Origin: Liopterus haemorrhoidalis
Lineage: Eukaryota > Arthropoda > Insecta > Coleoptera > Dytiscidae
Reading direction: 5' to 3'
Assembly (NCBI GenBank): GCA_963971575.1
Contig: OZ020618.1
Coordinates: forward strand, 51,474,509 to 51,538,508
DNA: 64,000 bases
Shown: positions 53,882-64,000 of the stretch, piece by piece
How positions within the stretch are numbered: position 1 is the stretch's first letter
How the letters are laid out: each line of letters opens with the position of its first letter
Notes under the pieces: model-generated
Told to the model about the DNA's origin: nothing
What the model saw: the letters and a program-made list of their open reading frames with translations, nothing else
Database searches by the model: none
Translations under genes and position numbers: made by a program

Positions 53882-55140
53882 ATGGATATTACTCGTGGAG
53901 GTTTTTGTTGGATGATTTTTTTACGATTTTAGTAAAGGCCTAACTCAACAACAATGCATAAATTCGCTTCGTTCAACTTTTGGTAATGAAGCATTATCAG
54001 AAAAGACTGTTTACAATTGGTTTGCAGAATTTCCTCGTAGTCGTGCGTCCGTCAGTGATGAATCTCGTGAAGGTCGACCAAAATCGTTTGTGATTTAAAA
54101 AAACATCGATGCTGTGCGCAAAATGATTGAAGCAGATCGGCATGTGATTTACCGTGAGATAGAGACATCTTTGGCATATCGCAGACTGCAATACATTCGA
54201 TTTTGCATGTATATTTAGCTGTGAAAAAGATCTGTTCCCAATTCCGCATAATTTGACCGAAGCTCAAAAAAAGACTCTTGTTGATTGGTGTAAGGGAATG
54301 CTAAAAAAATTCAACCTAGGCTCTGCAAAATTCGTATACAATATCGTTACAGGTAACGAAACTTGGATTTATTCATGTGAACCGGAAACAACAATCCATT
54401 ATTTGGGTCTTCGAAGATGAACGAAAGCCACAAAAGTTATTCGTTCACGAAGCACTTCCAAGAGATAATCGTTTGATTCTTCGGTTGTACTGGACATGTC
54501 GCAATCAATCCTTTAGACTAGTGTTTCCCAACCTTTTTGACTTGCGTAGCCCTTTTCAGAATCAATTTCTATGGCGGAGCCCCTTAGGCCTACCTTATGA
54601 CTTACAAATTAATTATGTTAAGAAGTAGTGTTACGGGAGTGTGGGTAGATTTTTTCACTATAAATTCACTTTTCTCTTTCATAGCTCACTCATTGATAAA
54701 TAGACATAATCAAAATACACGCAGATTATTCAAACAACAAGGCATCTCGCTGATCACATTCCAGTTAGAGTCAGAAATCACTCGGCAATACAATTAACTT
54801 GGCAAATTTTCGTTCAGAATGCAATATCCAGTTTTCTTATTATGTTTTTGTTTTTTATATCTAATTCTTTTGATTTTATTCAATTTTTATTTATTCTATT
54901 TCTTGTAACGGCTGTGGAGCCCCTGAGGAGCACTTAGGGCTTCGCGGAGTACAGGTTGGGAACCGATACGATTGTAGAACAGTTAATGCTGATGGTACAA
55001 CAATTTGTTGGAAAGAAGTCATCGACAAAATCAGGGAAAACAACAAAAAAACGTCGCATCATTCTTCATCATGACAATGCAAGCTCCCACAGTTTTATTA
55101 GACATTATTTTTATTAAAAAGGTGCAAAGGAAACCGTTGT
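53882..55140 (+). pseudogene. Mariner transposase relic split by another element
   Basis: Pieces in order: FSKGLTQQQCI, LSEKTVYNWFAEFPRSRASV, SREGRPKSFVI, stop, NIDAVRKMIEADRHVIYREI, then NLTEAQKKTLVDWCKGMLKK, AKFVYNIVTGNETWIYS (first catalytic Asp replaced: GNETW), a decayed stretch to FFGCTGHVAINPL at about 54515; an insertion of 450 bases; then VNADG-type remnants, KEVIDKIRENNKKT and RRIILHHDNASSHS with the second Asp. The remaining C-terminus is not identifiable. Several stops and frameshifts. It belongs with the copies at 2758 and 32640. Confidence 0.8.
54518..54966. mobile_element. hAT-like MITE in mariner relic
   Basis: Left end TAGTGTTTCCCAACCT and right end, the complement of GGTTCCCAACCTGT, are inverted. 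GAGCCCCT motifs recur near both. Boundaries are accurate to a few bases; no clear 8-bp duplication remains. A lone right end of this family is at 31265-31320. Confidence 0.6.
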
Positions 55141-55956
55141 CAGATGGCAGAAAATGTATGTGACGTCACACGAATATGGTCTATTTGGAACCTATTATTA
55201 ATAATTTAAAAGCACATTTCAACAATATATCTCTTTGACAGCTATTTTTTGTTCGTCTTTGAATTAATAATTCTTCATACATCACAGAGAGTGACAAATA
55301 TTTTTTATCAAATCATCAGCAGGTAGTATAAAGTAGAATCCTGTGTAGCGATGAGATATAAATAACTCATGGCGCAATGTGAACCAGGTGAAATGAACTT
55401 TTCTCTTCTTACTGTTTAATATGAACATTAGCATATGAGGAGTTAACGTCACTGGTAATAACGTACGATGTGTAATATCATAGGGCTGGCGGTGTTCATT
55501 TGTCAAGTGAGAGAGGGCCTACTTTGTTAATTATAAACAGCTCGTCCTAGCGAGAGATGGAAGCGAGCCTCGTGTTCACTCTTTATTAAATTAAGGACTG
55601 GATTTATTGCGGCAGGTCAAGATTTAATATGGTCACTATGTTACGGACCTGACTAACGTACCACAGGGCCGGACTAATACATTTTCACAAATAGAACACA
55701 AAAATATTTAAATACTATTGAACTTTTATTTCAGAAACCTCATATCGATCAAAATAATTTAATCGACGACATTAATGTTTTGTCTAGAATATACGTCAGA
55801 GTGCCTTCTCGGGACTTTAGAATCAGAGATACGTTATTTGTTTGTAAAAGGGCCAACACGGGGCACTATGAAATGAGCCCACTGCATAAAATTACGGCTC
55901 TGTACAATCAACTTTGTCTGCAGACAGATCTATTGATAAATTTACTTTATTTAGAA
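55141..55956. other. No recognised gene
   Basis: A possible eroded hAT-like pair (CAGGGCCGGACTAAT at 55671 and ACGGCTCTG near 55890) lacks a target duplication and was not called. Confidence 0.35.
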
Positions 55957-56009
55957 ATGTCAAAATCGGTATGATCACAATACCTCCCTTATATATGTTG
56001 GCGGTCGGT
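55957..56009 (-). mobile_element. GTCT-array repeat, copy 11, 5' end only
   Basis: Fifty-three bases match the family 5' end (GTCAAAATCGGTATGATCAC, ATGTTGGCGGTCGGTA). It directly abuts a Tc1-like terminus. Confidence 0.8.
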
Positions 56010-56013
56010 AAAA

Positions 56014-56128
56014 ATATAGAAGAAAAATAATTTAAAAACAATTTATTTCCTCACAAAATTCATTTAAACTTGAAAATTACAAAAAAAAATGTACTGTTCC
56101 TTATAATTTTGCCACCTACTGTCTGTAG
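56014..56128 (-). repeat. Lone Tc1-like terminus
   Basis: The reverse complement of 7039-7150, from CAGTAGGTGGCAAAATTATA to AATTATTTTTCTTCTATAT, with about 85-90% similarity by eye. The partner end and transposase are absent. Confidence 0.75.
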
Positions 56129-56464
56129 AGTGTTGTAAAAGTGAAAATACCATGCTATGAACAATTCTTTAAAGGGGGTGCTCCATTTGACCCTGCTTAA
56201 AATTCTAGTACATCTCTTCTGCAACCAGAAGAACATCAAAGTGTCAGAGTTTCCCCATAAGATAATACCTTAGGACGAAAAACTGAACTAACTTGATTAT
56301 TATTATATTAGTTTTGACATCTCTGCAGAGAGGACGGTTATAAAGAGCCAGAACATAGCCTTTTACATAGAAATAATGTATCTCTAAATATAAAGTCACG
56401 AGAAGGAACTTTGGCGTAAATTCTAGATAGAATCGTGGATTAATTGTTAAAGACTTTACAAATA
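56129..56464. other. No recognised gene
   Basis: No signature recognised. Confidence 0.4.
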
Positions 56465-57864
56465 GAGCCCTGTAAATCCGCAGTATCCGCGGATTATCCG
56501 CGGATATCCGCAATTTTTCTGCGGATACGGATAAATTATCATTTAAACCAGGGGTGGTCAACCCGCGGCCAGCCTAGAACATTATTCCGGTCCGCGAGAT
56601 TCATCACACTTTTACAAAATATATTTATTTTATAATGGCCAAAGTAGTGAAAACCAATGTATTAAAAAAATACATTATTTGTGCATCAATATATTCAAAA
56701 ATTAACTGTCGAAATTATAAGAAAAAATTAAGTTTGATTTTAAAATAATATTCTAAATCTAATATGGGGATATATAATTTTATATGCGGCCCGCGGAGTT
56801 ATGGTGTATTACCAAAGTGGCCCACAAGATCATTTGGGTTGGCCACCCCTGATTTAAACGATATGGATGCGGATCGGTGTTGGATAAAATTTCATATCCG
56901 CAATATCCGCATGAACCTTAAATCTTCGGTTACTTTCGGAGAAACACGCGATTGTTTTCTGACTACGCAGTCCGCGGTTACCTTCGGTTGTCTGTATTTG
57001 TAGCATTCTATCTCACTTTATGTTATTGTTATTAAGACAATTGTCCATGATCGAGATTGTGCTGATACAATCACAATAACTGTATCTTTTTTTATTATTG
57101 TATATAGAAAATAATATTTTGGGCAAAAGTTGCTTGGTACACTTTTATGTAATTCTTCCTACAACTGTTCTAATTCTGGCTTTTAAATCTAATAAACGAT
57201 TTTGTTACATAAAACTGATTAGTAAATTTGATTTAAATACCAAAATTTACCTATATACCTTTTTTTCGAAAATTTTATTATGTAACCTGCCAATTGTTTT
57301 ATACTACCCGAAGTAAAAAGTCTTGCTGATTCCAAAAATTTAAATTGAGAAAAATTGGAAAATGACACATGCTGTTATTTGAAAAAATACGAAGCACGTT
57401 CTACCAAGTAACTTTTCTCATATTTAAAAAAAAAATTATACAGTTGCATTACTTTTTCCTCACCTTGGAAAAGGTAAAACTGACGTGAGATGTTAGTTGA
57501 CATTTATATTATACTTGACATCAAACTATCAACACGAATTTCATGAGCATCACGCCACCTGCTCCCTACGAAATAGGACGCTTTGGCCCCCCAACATTTT
57601 TGTCTCTCTCTAGGTTTCAAAATTATTAGCGCATCTAGGCCACAAAACTTTCGGCGTCCCTTAGGTTAGTTTTAGATTAAATCCAAAATTTTTCAGTAGT
57701 GTTTTAGAGCAGCGATTACCAAATAAGGTAAAACATGTTAGATCTTTCCAAACTGACAGCAAAACCTGTTTTATGGATTGTGCGGATATTTTTGGGGATG
57801 CGGATCATGAATATGCGGATGCGAATCGGCTGCGGATACAGAACAGCTTATCCTCGCAGGGCTC
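56465..57864. mobile_element. hAT-like element with GCGGAT clusters
   Basis: Termini GAGCCCTG and the complement of CAGGGCTC are inverted. Dense ATCCGC/GCGGAT motifs occupy the first 75 and last 80 bases, plus a smaller internal group near 56870-56910. The flanks TACAAATA and CACTTATA share five of eight bases, so the duplication is uncertain. A second hAT element is nested at 56549-56851. No transposase frame recognised. Confidence 0.6.
56549..56851. mobile_element. Nested hAT MITE with perfect 8-bp duplication
   Basis: Ends CAGGGGTGGTCAACCC and the complement of GGGTTGGCCACCCCTG form TIRs with one mismatch. Both flanks are ATTTAAAC (56541-56548 and 56852-56859). The 303-bp unit is non-coding and sits inside the GCGGAT-rich element. 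Confidence 0.93.
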
Positions 57865-58650
57865 CACTTATAAAGAAACATGAGCGATATTCCTCCTCGC
57901 AACGAAGTAGCTCAAGTAGCTACTTAATCAAATCCACGGTTGCTTTTCTGGATTCTTTCTTTTTATTACTATACATATTTGACTTCGTGTTTAGGTTCCT
58001 TGTAGTGGCGCCCCTGTTGGTCAGCGAGCGCAGGCACATGTGTGACGGTAGAAATTAACTGTGCTTGAATTATAACCTTGCAGCCATAACTCGTCCTATT
58101 CCAACTACAACATTACTTTATTACAGAACTGTTCCATACTATTATTCTCGGCAACATATGCACCAGCCATCGAATCAATAAGAAAAGAACCGCAACGCAA
58201 AAATATTGATTTGCAAGATACATTATTAGACCGCAAACTGTTAACTTACTGAAAAAAATGAGGTTACTGAGAAAAAATTACAATACAGATAAATATTACA
58301 AAAAAGGATATATGATGAAAAATATACGAATTGAAGACCTTTAAAATATTAAATAATTTATTAAATTTCTTGAATAGATTATTGAGGGGGTTAAATCTAA
58401 AGTGGTGTAAGTAAATTTTTTAAATTAATTTCCTACATTTCGTGGTATAAACTAAAGTACAAATATATTAAATGCAACGGTGGAGCAAGTCATATTTCTT
58501 CTCTTGGTATTAATATATAATAATTTCAAATAGACTGGATAGGTAATTTTATGTAAACTATCAGTCAACGTGTATTTCTTGATTTATATAACATTTTACC
58601 TATGTTCCTGTATTTATATAAAGGAGCAAATAGCCATTGTTTCTGTGCGC

Positions 58651-58651
<1 letters not shown>
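57865..58651. other. No recognised gene
   Basis: Nothing recognised. Confidence 0.4.

Positions 58652-58701
<50 letters not shown>
58652..58701. repeat. (TA)n microsatellite
   Basis: About 50 bases of TA directly border the left end of the DD41D-type element, consistent with insertion into TA-rich DNA. Confidence 0.95.
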
Positions 58702-58704
<3 letters not shown>

Positions 58705-58705
58705 A

Positions 58706-60104
58706 CAGTGAATTTATTTTTTAATGCAACATATACTATGTCAGTACCATGGATACAGTTTTTGACAGCAATATAAATCGTGTTCATTTTCATTTGCAAC
58801 ATAGACAATTAGTGTGTATACTTTTGCTCATTGCTGATTTAAAAATTAATCAACATGTACACAGATGAAGAAAAAATAATGATGGTAACTTGGTACAACT
58901 CACAAATGAGTTTAAGAGAAGTTTCTGCTGTATTTAGTGCAACTTATCCAGATCGACCAATACCAAATCCCTCTACAATTTCAAGACTAGTTAATAAATT
59001 TCATCGCGAAGGATATCTTAAGTCAAACATAATAAAAAAAAGAACAACATCCCACGTGCTTACAGAAGAGAAGCAGTTGGAAATATTATTACAAGTGGAA
59101 GAAAACAATCAAAATACTTTAAGATCAATTGCACAAACCGTTGGTGTCAGTATTGGATCTGTTTTTAACTTCTTAAAAAAAGAAAAGTTTCGATCATACA
59201 AATTTCAAAATCATCATGAAATGTTAGAAAGGGATCCAGCAGTACGTATGGATTTTTGTTTTGAAATGATTGAAAAAATTAATTCCGACCCAACAATGCT
59301 TCAAAGAATTTTATTTACTGACGAAGCAACGTTTACTCTAAATGGTGAAGTGCACAGACAAAATTTTATGTACTGGAGTCCAGAAAATTTACATTTGTTT
59401 CATTCCTCCCAAACTCAAAGGCCGCAAAAATATTTGGGCAGGGATAATAGGAACCAATATTATAGTGCCTTTTTTTATTGACGGTAACCTTAATGCCGCA
59501 ATATATCTAGCCCTTTTGCAAAACCAAATATTACCTGCGTTGCGAAACCTGAATATTAATGGACAAGTATGGTTTCAACATGATGCCGCACAAGTCCATT
59601 ATTCTAGAATAGTTAAAGAATATTTACATAGAACTTTCCCAAATAGCTGGATTGGAAGAGGAGGGTCGATGAATTGGCCAGCGAGATCTCCGGATTTGGC
59701 AATGATTTTTTTTATTGGGGATATTTAAAGGCCAAAGTATATAATGGAGAACTTAAGGATGTTGCTGAACTGCAAGACAAAATTGTTCAAGCATCCAACA
59801 ATATACCTCAAGAGCAATTGCTGAATGTTTTGAATCATTTTTATGATCGTTTAACATTTTATATGCAAGTAAACAGAGAAACTTTTGAACATTTATTATA
59901 AGTTTTTATTAGTCATTTATTCATTATTATTATTATTATTATTATTTTTTTTTTTTATTTGTATTTTCAATAAAATATTTTGATTTTGTTAGTGAATATG
60001 TTTTTTTTATGTTACAAATGAAAATGAACACGATTTATATTGCTGTCAAAAACTGTATCCATGGTAATGACATAGTACATATTGCATTAAAAATAAATTC
60101 ACTG
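58706..60104 (+). mobile_element. DD41D-type Tc1/mariner element with 100-bp TIRs
   Basis: Inverted ends of about 100 bases, from CAGTGAATTTATTTTT through ATGGATACAGTTTTTGACAG to CATTTTCATTTG, match with about four differences. TA flanks both sides (58704-58705, 60105-60106). The 1.4 kb unit is filled by one transposase gene with two frameshifts. The near-identity of the TIRs suggests a fairly young insertion. Confidence 0.93.
58855..59901 (+). pseudogene. DD41D-type transposase, two frameshifts
   Basis: ATG 58855 opens MYTDEEKIMMVTWYNSQMSL, an N-terminal helix-turn-helix region, followed by PNPSTISRLVNKFHREGYLK and a second HTH (NTLRSIAQTVGVSIGSVFNF). The nuclease domain has its first Asp in LFTDEATFTLNG (residue about 157), a frameshift near 59400, its second Asp in VWFQHDAAQVHY, then GGSMNWPARSPDLA, a one-base loss near 59706, and NDFFYWGYLKAKVY with the third Asp. 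Restoring the phase gives about 41 residues between the last two Asp. The C-terminus runs to a stop at 59899-59901. About 348 codons in total, the usual length, so only two small lesions separate it from a full gene. Confidence 0.9.
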
Positions 60105-60106
60105 TA

Positions 60107-60590
60107 TAACTTTATTTATATACATGTCGACGCCGAAAGATTATTAACAGAATTTAAAAGATTAAGATAGTTTTTAATGAGGCAGGAATTAAGAATTCAC
60201 TAATTGAAATGTTGAAAATTAAGACTTAGCTAATCAGTTGTGACCTGGCTGCCTTTCAGTCATGTGCTGTGCAAAGATAAAGCTCAAGAATAGAAAATAT
60301 TGTTTAAATAAAGAATTTGATCGTTTATTGGTTTGCGTTGTTAATAAACCGATTATGTGAAAGTGATTGTTGTTTTGCTGTTCCATTATTCACCTACATT
60401 AATCCATTGAATAGAAGATGGTGAATTTACGAAGGGGCGAAACCCCAGTATGGTATCCGCTCCGACATATATACATATATATATGCACTGTGTACCATGA
60501 TTACTTCTATCTACTGGTGAGTTTTTGATTATATTCTCAATACATTTACAAAACTACAATTATATCTCCCTAACCTTTGATTATATTTAA
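60107..60590. other. Unassigned; possible retroelement long-terminal-like region
   Basis: 60240-60480 has AATAAAG and a run of short-motif sequence that could be retroelement terminal DNA, but I find no paired repeat, primer site or ORF to support it. Confidence 0.2.
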
Positions 60591-60647
60591 AAAAAATCCT
60601 GTTATACCATTTCTTATATTACAAATTGTAATTCCATGTATCTAATT

Positions 60648-60698
60648 ATTTTAGGCTGAAGATGCGTTGACTAATAAACGCGAAACGTACCATAAAAT
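60648..60698 (+). ncRNA. Hammerhead-like motif, second family, plus
   Basis: Stem I: GG with CC, then after a one-base bulge ATTTTA with TAAAAT (60648-60655 with 60690-60698). Core CTGAAGA 60656-60662 (the consensus allows any base at position 7), one extra T, stem II GCGTT/AACGC, GAAAC 60682-60686, then GT and A at 60689 as cleavage-site nucleotide. Stem III would be ACGT, self-complementary without a loop, so a dimer would be needed. Confidence 0.5.
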
Positions 60699-60869
60699 CT
60701 TGTTATTAATTTTCCTAAACAACAAACTGACGATAAAAGAAGAACATTTTATAACTATATATATATATATATATATTTGGATATTTGGTTCTTGATAAGG
60801 ATTATATGAAATAAAACGCAGGTTCTCTTTTATTCGTCAGTTTATTAAAATTAATTCTTTGTCAATTTA

Positions 60870-60922
60870 TAAAATTCGAAACGTTTCGTGCATGGGTAGT
60901 ATGCACATCTTCAGTCTAAAAT
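60870..60922 (-). ncRNA. Hammerhead-like motif, second family, minus
   Basis: On the minus strand: CTGAAGA (complement of 60908-60914), extra T, perfect six-pair stem II GTGCAT/ATGCAC with a 7-base loop, GAAAC, and ACGT for stem III. Stem I is weak (two pairs, a mismatch, two pairs). It faces the motif at 60648 in convergent orientation, with inverted AAACTGACGA/TCGTCAGTTT segments between them. Confidence 0.42.
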
Positions 60923-61014
60923 TAAAATGTATGAAATTAAATTAAATTACATGAAAACATGATTTATAAAATATGTGTGATTAGTTTATGTTTTTCTAAG
61001 TGTAACACTATGAA

Positions 61015-61855
61015 AATTGGTTTATAAACCAATAAGTGTTTCAAAACCTAGAAATAGAGACAGCTTACCAGTCAATCAGTTAAAATCACGGGAAAAATGT
61101 AGTATAGTGGACGACTACGATGTGGTGGGAGATATTTGAGAAATAATGTTATTTTTCTCTTTAAAGGTATTAAAGGTATATTAAAGGTATATCGACGGCC
61201 GTGGCCATCGAAAAATACCTAAAAACCAGTGCTTCTCAAACAATCACTTATCATTTACGTTACAGCAAAAAAAACCACTGGCGTAGGGAGACCTCCGCTA
61301 GACTTGCCCTCCCATAAAAAAAATAATAATAAAAAAAATAGATAATTTTTTTTTTTAATTAAAAAGAAGATTTAGGTAAATCTTCAAAAATACATCAAAT
61401 TAAGTCCTATACAATTTTTTGTCCAAGGCTTGGTTTACTAGTTACGATTTTTTTTAAATTTTAAAGTTTAATAACTTCCGTTTCCGGTTTCGGAGTTTAA
61501 TAAAAAACAATAGGGTTTTTCCCAATTATTAGGAGAACGTTAGTACCAGAACGAACTCAGTTAAACCGTGTGCGTATGCGTATTATAAGCAGCTAAAGTT
61601 ACCTTTACCACAAAAACCGTACCAAGTACGGGTACTCCAGCTAGTTATATTATATTATCTTTTAATTATAATCTTTATTTATTATTTGTTTTTGTTTGAG
61701 AAGTCTCCTTTCTCAAATATCTCCCCACCAGATTCGTCCATCATACTACATTTTAGCCAATTGGTTTATAAACCAGTGAGTGTATAATAATAAGTGTTTC
61801 AAAACCTAGAAATAGAGACAACTTTCCAGTCAATCAGTTAAAATCACCACGTAAT
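61015..61855. mobile_element. Direct-repeat-flanked TIR unit, unclassified
   Basis: A direct repeat of about 75 bases (GTGTTTCAAAACCTAGAAAT, GTCAATCAGTTAAAATCAC) occurs at 61037-61090 and 61794-61849. Between them an inverted pair of about 45 bases (ATGTAGTATAGTGGACGA... GGGAGATATTTGAGAAA at 61097-61142 and its complement at 61700-61753) bounds a 650-bp interior. No ORF. The family is not recognised. Confidence 0.5.
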
Positions 61856-61900
61856 CAAACAGAAACAGTTTTAAACTTTTGTTTGATTACGTGGTGATTT
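61841..61900. repeat. Perfect 20-bp hairpin
   Basis: AAATCACCACGTAATCAAAC (61841-61860) and its exact complement (61881-61900) are separated by 20 bases. The left arm overlaps the end of the direct repeat, so it may be a terminal hairpin of that unit. Confidence 0.85.
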
Positions 61901-62389
61901 TTTGTTACATATATTAATTTAACTTTGACATGTAATTTTATAAAAATATGCCACCAGAAGCAAATTATATAATACTCTAGAATCTTTGTAGTCTAGTTAG
62001 TCAATAATGAACTAGATGTAGGCCGCGTCAAGAGAAAAACTCGCTTTGTTCTCATCAAAATAATACATTTTAGATGTAATTAAAAATGTTTCATTAAAAG
62101 AATATAAAGAAAAAAGTAAAAATTGTAAAATCATTGTCTTTTTAAAAGAAAATTTTCTGCGACAGAGAGACCTAAAGTCCCGCTTACTTTTAAACTTATA
62201 TTAAACTTTGTATAAATCAAAGTCTTTTTTTACTGTCATCGCTTTGAAATTCGTGTCTACAATTTTATACAAATCCAGGAAATTCAGCAGGCGTTCTTAT
62301 TTAATAAACTATCCACAGCATATACTAAATCTTATTACAATAGAACATAATGTACAGAGATTTAACTGAGTTTAACGGAAAAAATTATA
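61901..62389. other. No recognised gene
   Basis: Nothing recognised. Confidence 0.4.
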
Positions 62390-62632
62390 TTAGGAAGAGT
62401 ATGTATGCTTGTTGAAGTTAAATTTCCAAGTAAAATAATAAAATACAAGTAATTCTGTGTAATTGCCTACACTTTTCTTATCACACCATTTTCTGAAATC
62501 TGTATATGTCTTTTCATACAATCTCTTTGATTTTGCAGGCAATAATTCGGCAGTTGCCTCCATTGCAACTGACGCGATATCTGGTGGTGTCCGGAAAAAT
62601 TTCCCGTCGCGATCGTCATTGTCTATTTCCAT
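62390..62632 (-). pseudogene. Possible Crypton-type tyrosine recombinase, N-terminal part
   Basis: From ATG 62632: MEIDNDDRDGKFFRTPPDIA, then SVAMEATAELLPAKSKRLYE, KTYTDFRKWCDKK and NYTELLVFYYF. The LPAKSKRLYEKTYTDFxKWC segment resembles the core-binding (SAM-like) domain at the start of Crypton-type and related tyrosine-recombinase proteins of invertebrates, as I recall them. The catalytic R...HxxR...Y half is absent; the frame becomes unrelated after about residue 60 and stops at 62390. Confidence 0.5.
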
Positions 62633-62964
62633 TTTTAAATTATTAACAGTGTTATTTATATTAAAACATTTATTCAATATTGACACATTCTATTAAACAA
62701 ATTCTATTTTTCATGATATAAGCAAGATGTCTGCGTAGCAATATAATAATAACCTAGGTCTATTGATTTCTGTTTGAAAATTATATGAAATCATATTTTA
62801 AATTTATTAAATAAATTGCAACTTATCGTCGTGAGACAAGTTTTGTATACACCTAAGGATTAAAGTGCATTGTCCATTAAATGAAAATACCCTCAACCCC
62901 TTCGATCGTCTCGGGCATTAGTTACATTCTCGGAATTAAACCATCACTTATATAAATTCTTGCT

Positions 62965-63440
62965 TTTTTAGGGTTTTGTAGGTATGACCAAAAAACCCTT
63001 ATACCGTCATTCTGTCGTCTGTCTGTATGTCTATCTGTCTGTCTGTTCAGTAAAAATTGTAGCCAACGGCTAAACATAGATTGAAATTTGGCATGCTTAT
63101 ACAACTCTTTGACCCGCACATAGGAAAAATACTAACACATCTTAAAAACATATCACCCTAAAAATATAAACAAATATGAGCTCATCGAAAAAAAAAATAT
63201 TTTTTTTTTATAATATTGAAAGCCCTTAGTACGTGGATTAACGATCCAAATTTTATTTTTGCAAAATAAATTATTTTGACGCGATTTTTGAGAAAATTGT
63301 GCAAAAAAAAATTGTTGCCCCACACCCTGTAACCCAGATGGTTTAAACTAAAAATCTGAAAAAATTCAAGGAAATGTACATTGGTGTGAACCGGAATAGT
63401 ACAACAGGAATTTTTTATCAGATTATGTTTTCGGAAAATA
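62965..63440 (+). repeat. Second GTCT-bearing repeat family
   Basis: TTTTTTAGGGTTTTGTAGGT is followed by AAAAACCCTTATACC, a short array (CTGTCTGTATGTCTATCTGT) and CCAACGGCTAAACATAG, GAAATTTGGCATGC. The opening inverted AGGGTTTT/AAAACCCT and the internal tetranucleotide run parallel the HINE-like layout, but the sequence differs from the main family. Pieces occur at about 26998-27028 and 42205-42300. Boundaries are uncertain. Confidence 0.5.
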
Positions 63441-63478
63441 ACGCATTTTTTGTGTTTTTAACTAAAATATATAAAATA

Positions 63479-63479
63479 T

Positions 63480-63514
<35 letters not shown>

Positions 63515-63515
63515 T
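63479..63515. repeat. (TATT)n microsatellite
   Basis: About nine TATT units. Confidence 0.9.
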
Positions 63516-63573
63516 ACATTGGGGAAGCTAACGGTTAATTCGCTATGTAACACAGTAAACGAGTAAACGTTTA

Positions 63574-63645
63574 ATAGTCCGTAGTCTAATGGTTAGCGTA
63601 CCAGCTTCCTAAGTTGCAAACTACGCTTCGCTTCCTGTCAATTTT
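63574..63645 (+). repeat. tRNA-Arg(CCT)-like pseudogene or SINE head
   Basis: D-arm region with a perfect A box (TAGTCTAATGG), anticodon arm CCAGC-TTCCTAA-GTTGC (four of five pairs, one of them G-T; loop in standard form with anticodon CCT), then GCTTCGCTTCC at the place of the B box (two mismatches to GGTTCGATTCC). Acceptor and T stems do not pair, so it is not a functional tRNA gene. Confidence 0.45.
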
Positions 63646-64000
63646 ATTTTTTGTTTTTTTTTTGCATTTTTATTTTGTTTAAATTATTTTGTTAAAATTC
63701 TAGTTATATTTGGGCAAATGTTGCATTTAATTTTCAAAAGCGTAAATTTAATAACCAGTGGGAAATGTTGAAATTATAATTTAATTTAATTTTTGAATGT
63801 ACAATAAATCAGAGGGGCGGAGCTTATGACAAACAACCAGTGGAAGCCATATGCGCAATTTCCAATATCTTAATAAACCTTGCTATACAAAAGAAATACT
63901 GCGCACACATTTAGAAACCTAAATAATGGTATTAGGCATTCGAATTAAAATTAACAAAAAAATATTTTAACATAAAATTTGTTTTGGCATCCAAAATAAT
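63646..64000. other. No recognised gene
   Basis: AT-rich to the end of the window. Confidence 0.4.

Larger units (their letters stand above)
60640..60990. repeat. Convergent inverted pair around hammerhead-like motifs
   Basis: Left (60640-60745) and right (60795-60930) parts are diverged inverted copies: TTTTAG-CTGAAGATG, GAAACGT, TTAATTTT and AAACTGACGA occur in the same order on opposite strands. A (TA)n run and an AT-rich spacer lie in the centre. Confidence 0.55.

Noticed and set aside
55671..55899. hAT MITE with CAGGGCCGG and CGGCTCTG ends
   Set aside because: Only about eight bases of inverted similarity and no matching 8-bp duplication.
60240..60480. Solo LTR
   Set aside because: AATAAAG and simple-looking termini are present, but no paired LTR, no primer-binding site and no target duplication could be found.

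Overview
This 64 kb window looks like a gene-poor, AT-rich stretch of an arthropod (most likely insect) nuclear genome. The evidence is the density and kind of mobile elements: mariner copies from several subfamilies, Tc1-like, DD41D-type, pogo-like and hAT elements, non-LTR retrotransposon (LINE) fragments, tRNA-like heads of SINE type, and long GTCT/GACA tetranucleotide arrays. I found no convincing intact host gene, no operon-like layout and no rRNA. Almost every coding-looking stretch is a decayed transposase or reverse transcriptase. The species cannot be fixed from the sequence.

Layout. 0-6.5 kb: two copies of an uncharacterised TIR element carrying an ORF of unknown function (1.4-2.0 and 3.8-5.1 kb), an internally deleted mariner, a mariner tail and a hAT tail. 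6.5-10.1 kb: first copy of the GTCT-array repeat, a short Tc1 derivative abutting a MITE, and a LINE C-terminus. 11-17 kb: a truncated DD41D-type transposase, LINE tails, a deleted mariner with both ITRs, and a LINE split by a hAT MITE. 17-28.6 kb: more GTCT-array repeats, a Tc1 relic, three hAT MITEs or LINE pieces, the best-preserved copy of the uncharacterised ORF element, and a mariner sitting exactly inside a GTCT-array repeat. 28.6-37 kb: mariner relics, a hammerhead-ribozyme-like repeat, the most expanded GTCT-array repeat, and a tandem array of about eight 146-bp monomers. 37-41 kb: one LINE interrupted by a pogo-like MITE and a hAT-like element with a perfect 8-bp duplication. 41-50 kb: a THAP-domain relic, a LINE tail with poly(A), a mariner interrupted by a hAT element, and a perfect 45-unit TCTG array. 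50-57.9 kb: a diverged copy of the uncharacterised ORF element, a 412-bp inverted-repeat insertion carrying two hammerhead-like motifs flanked by a 13-bp direct repeat, a LINE, a mariner split by another element, and nested hAT elements. 58-64 kb: a nearly complete DD41D-type element with about 100-bp TIRs, a second hammerhead-like family, a possible Crypton-type recombinase fragment and a decayed tRNA-Arg-like sequence.

The genes do not form a pathway; the window is a stratified transposon graveyard. Three signals stand out: (1) repeats with hammerhead-ribozyme cores in inverted pairs, one clearly inserted as a unit; (2) an ORF family of unknown function moving with short TIRs; (3) a Helentron-like (HINE/DINE-type) family carrying tetranucleotide arrays, present about eleven times. 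All assignments come from reading the sequence and from memory of the families; no database search was run.
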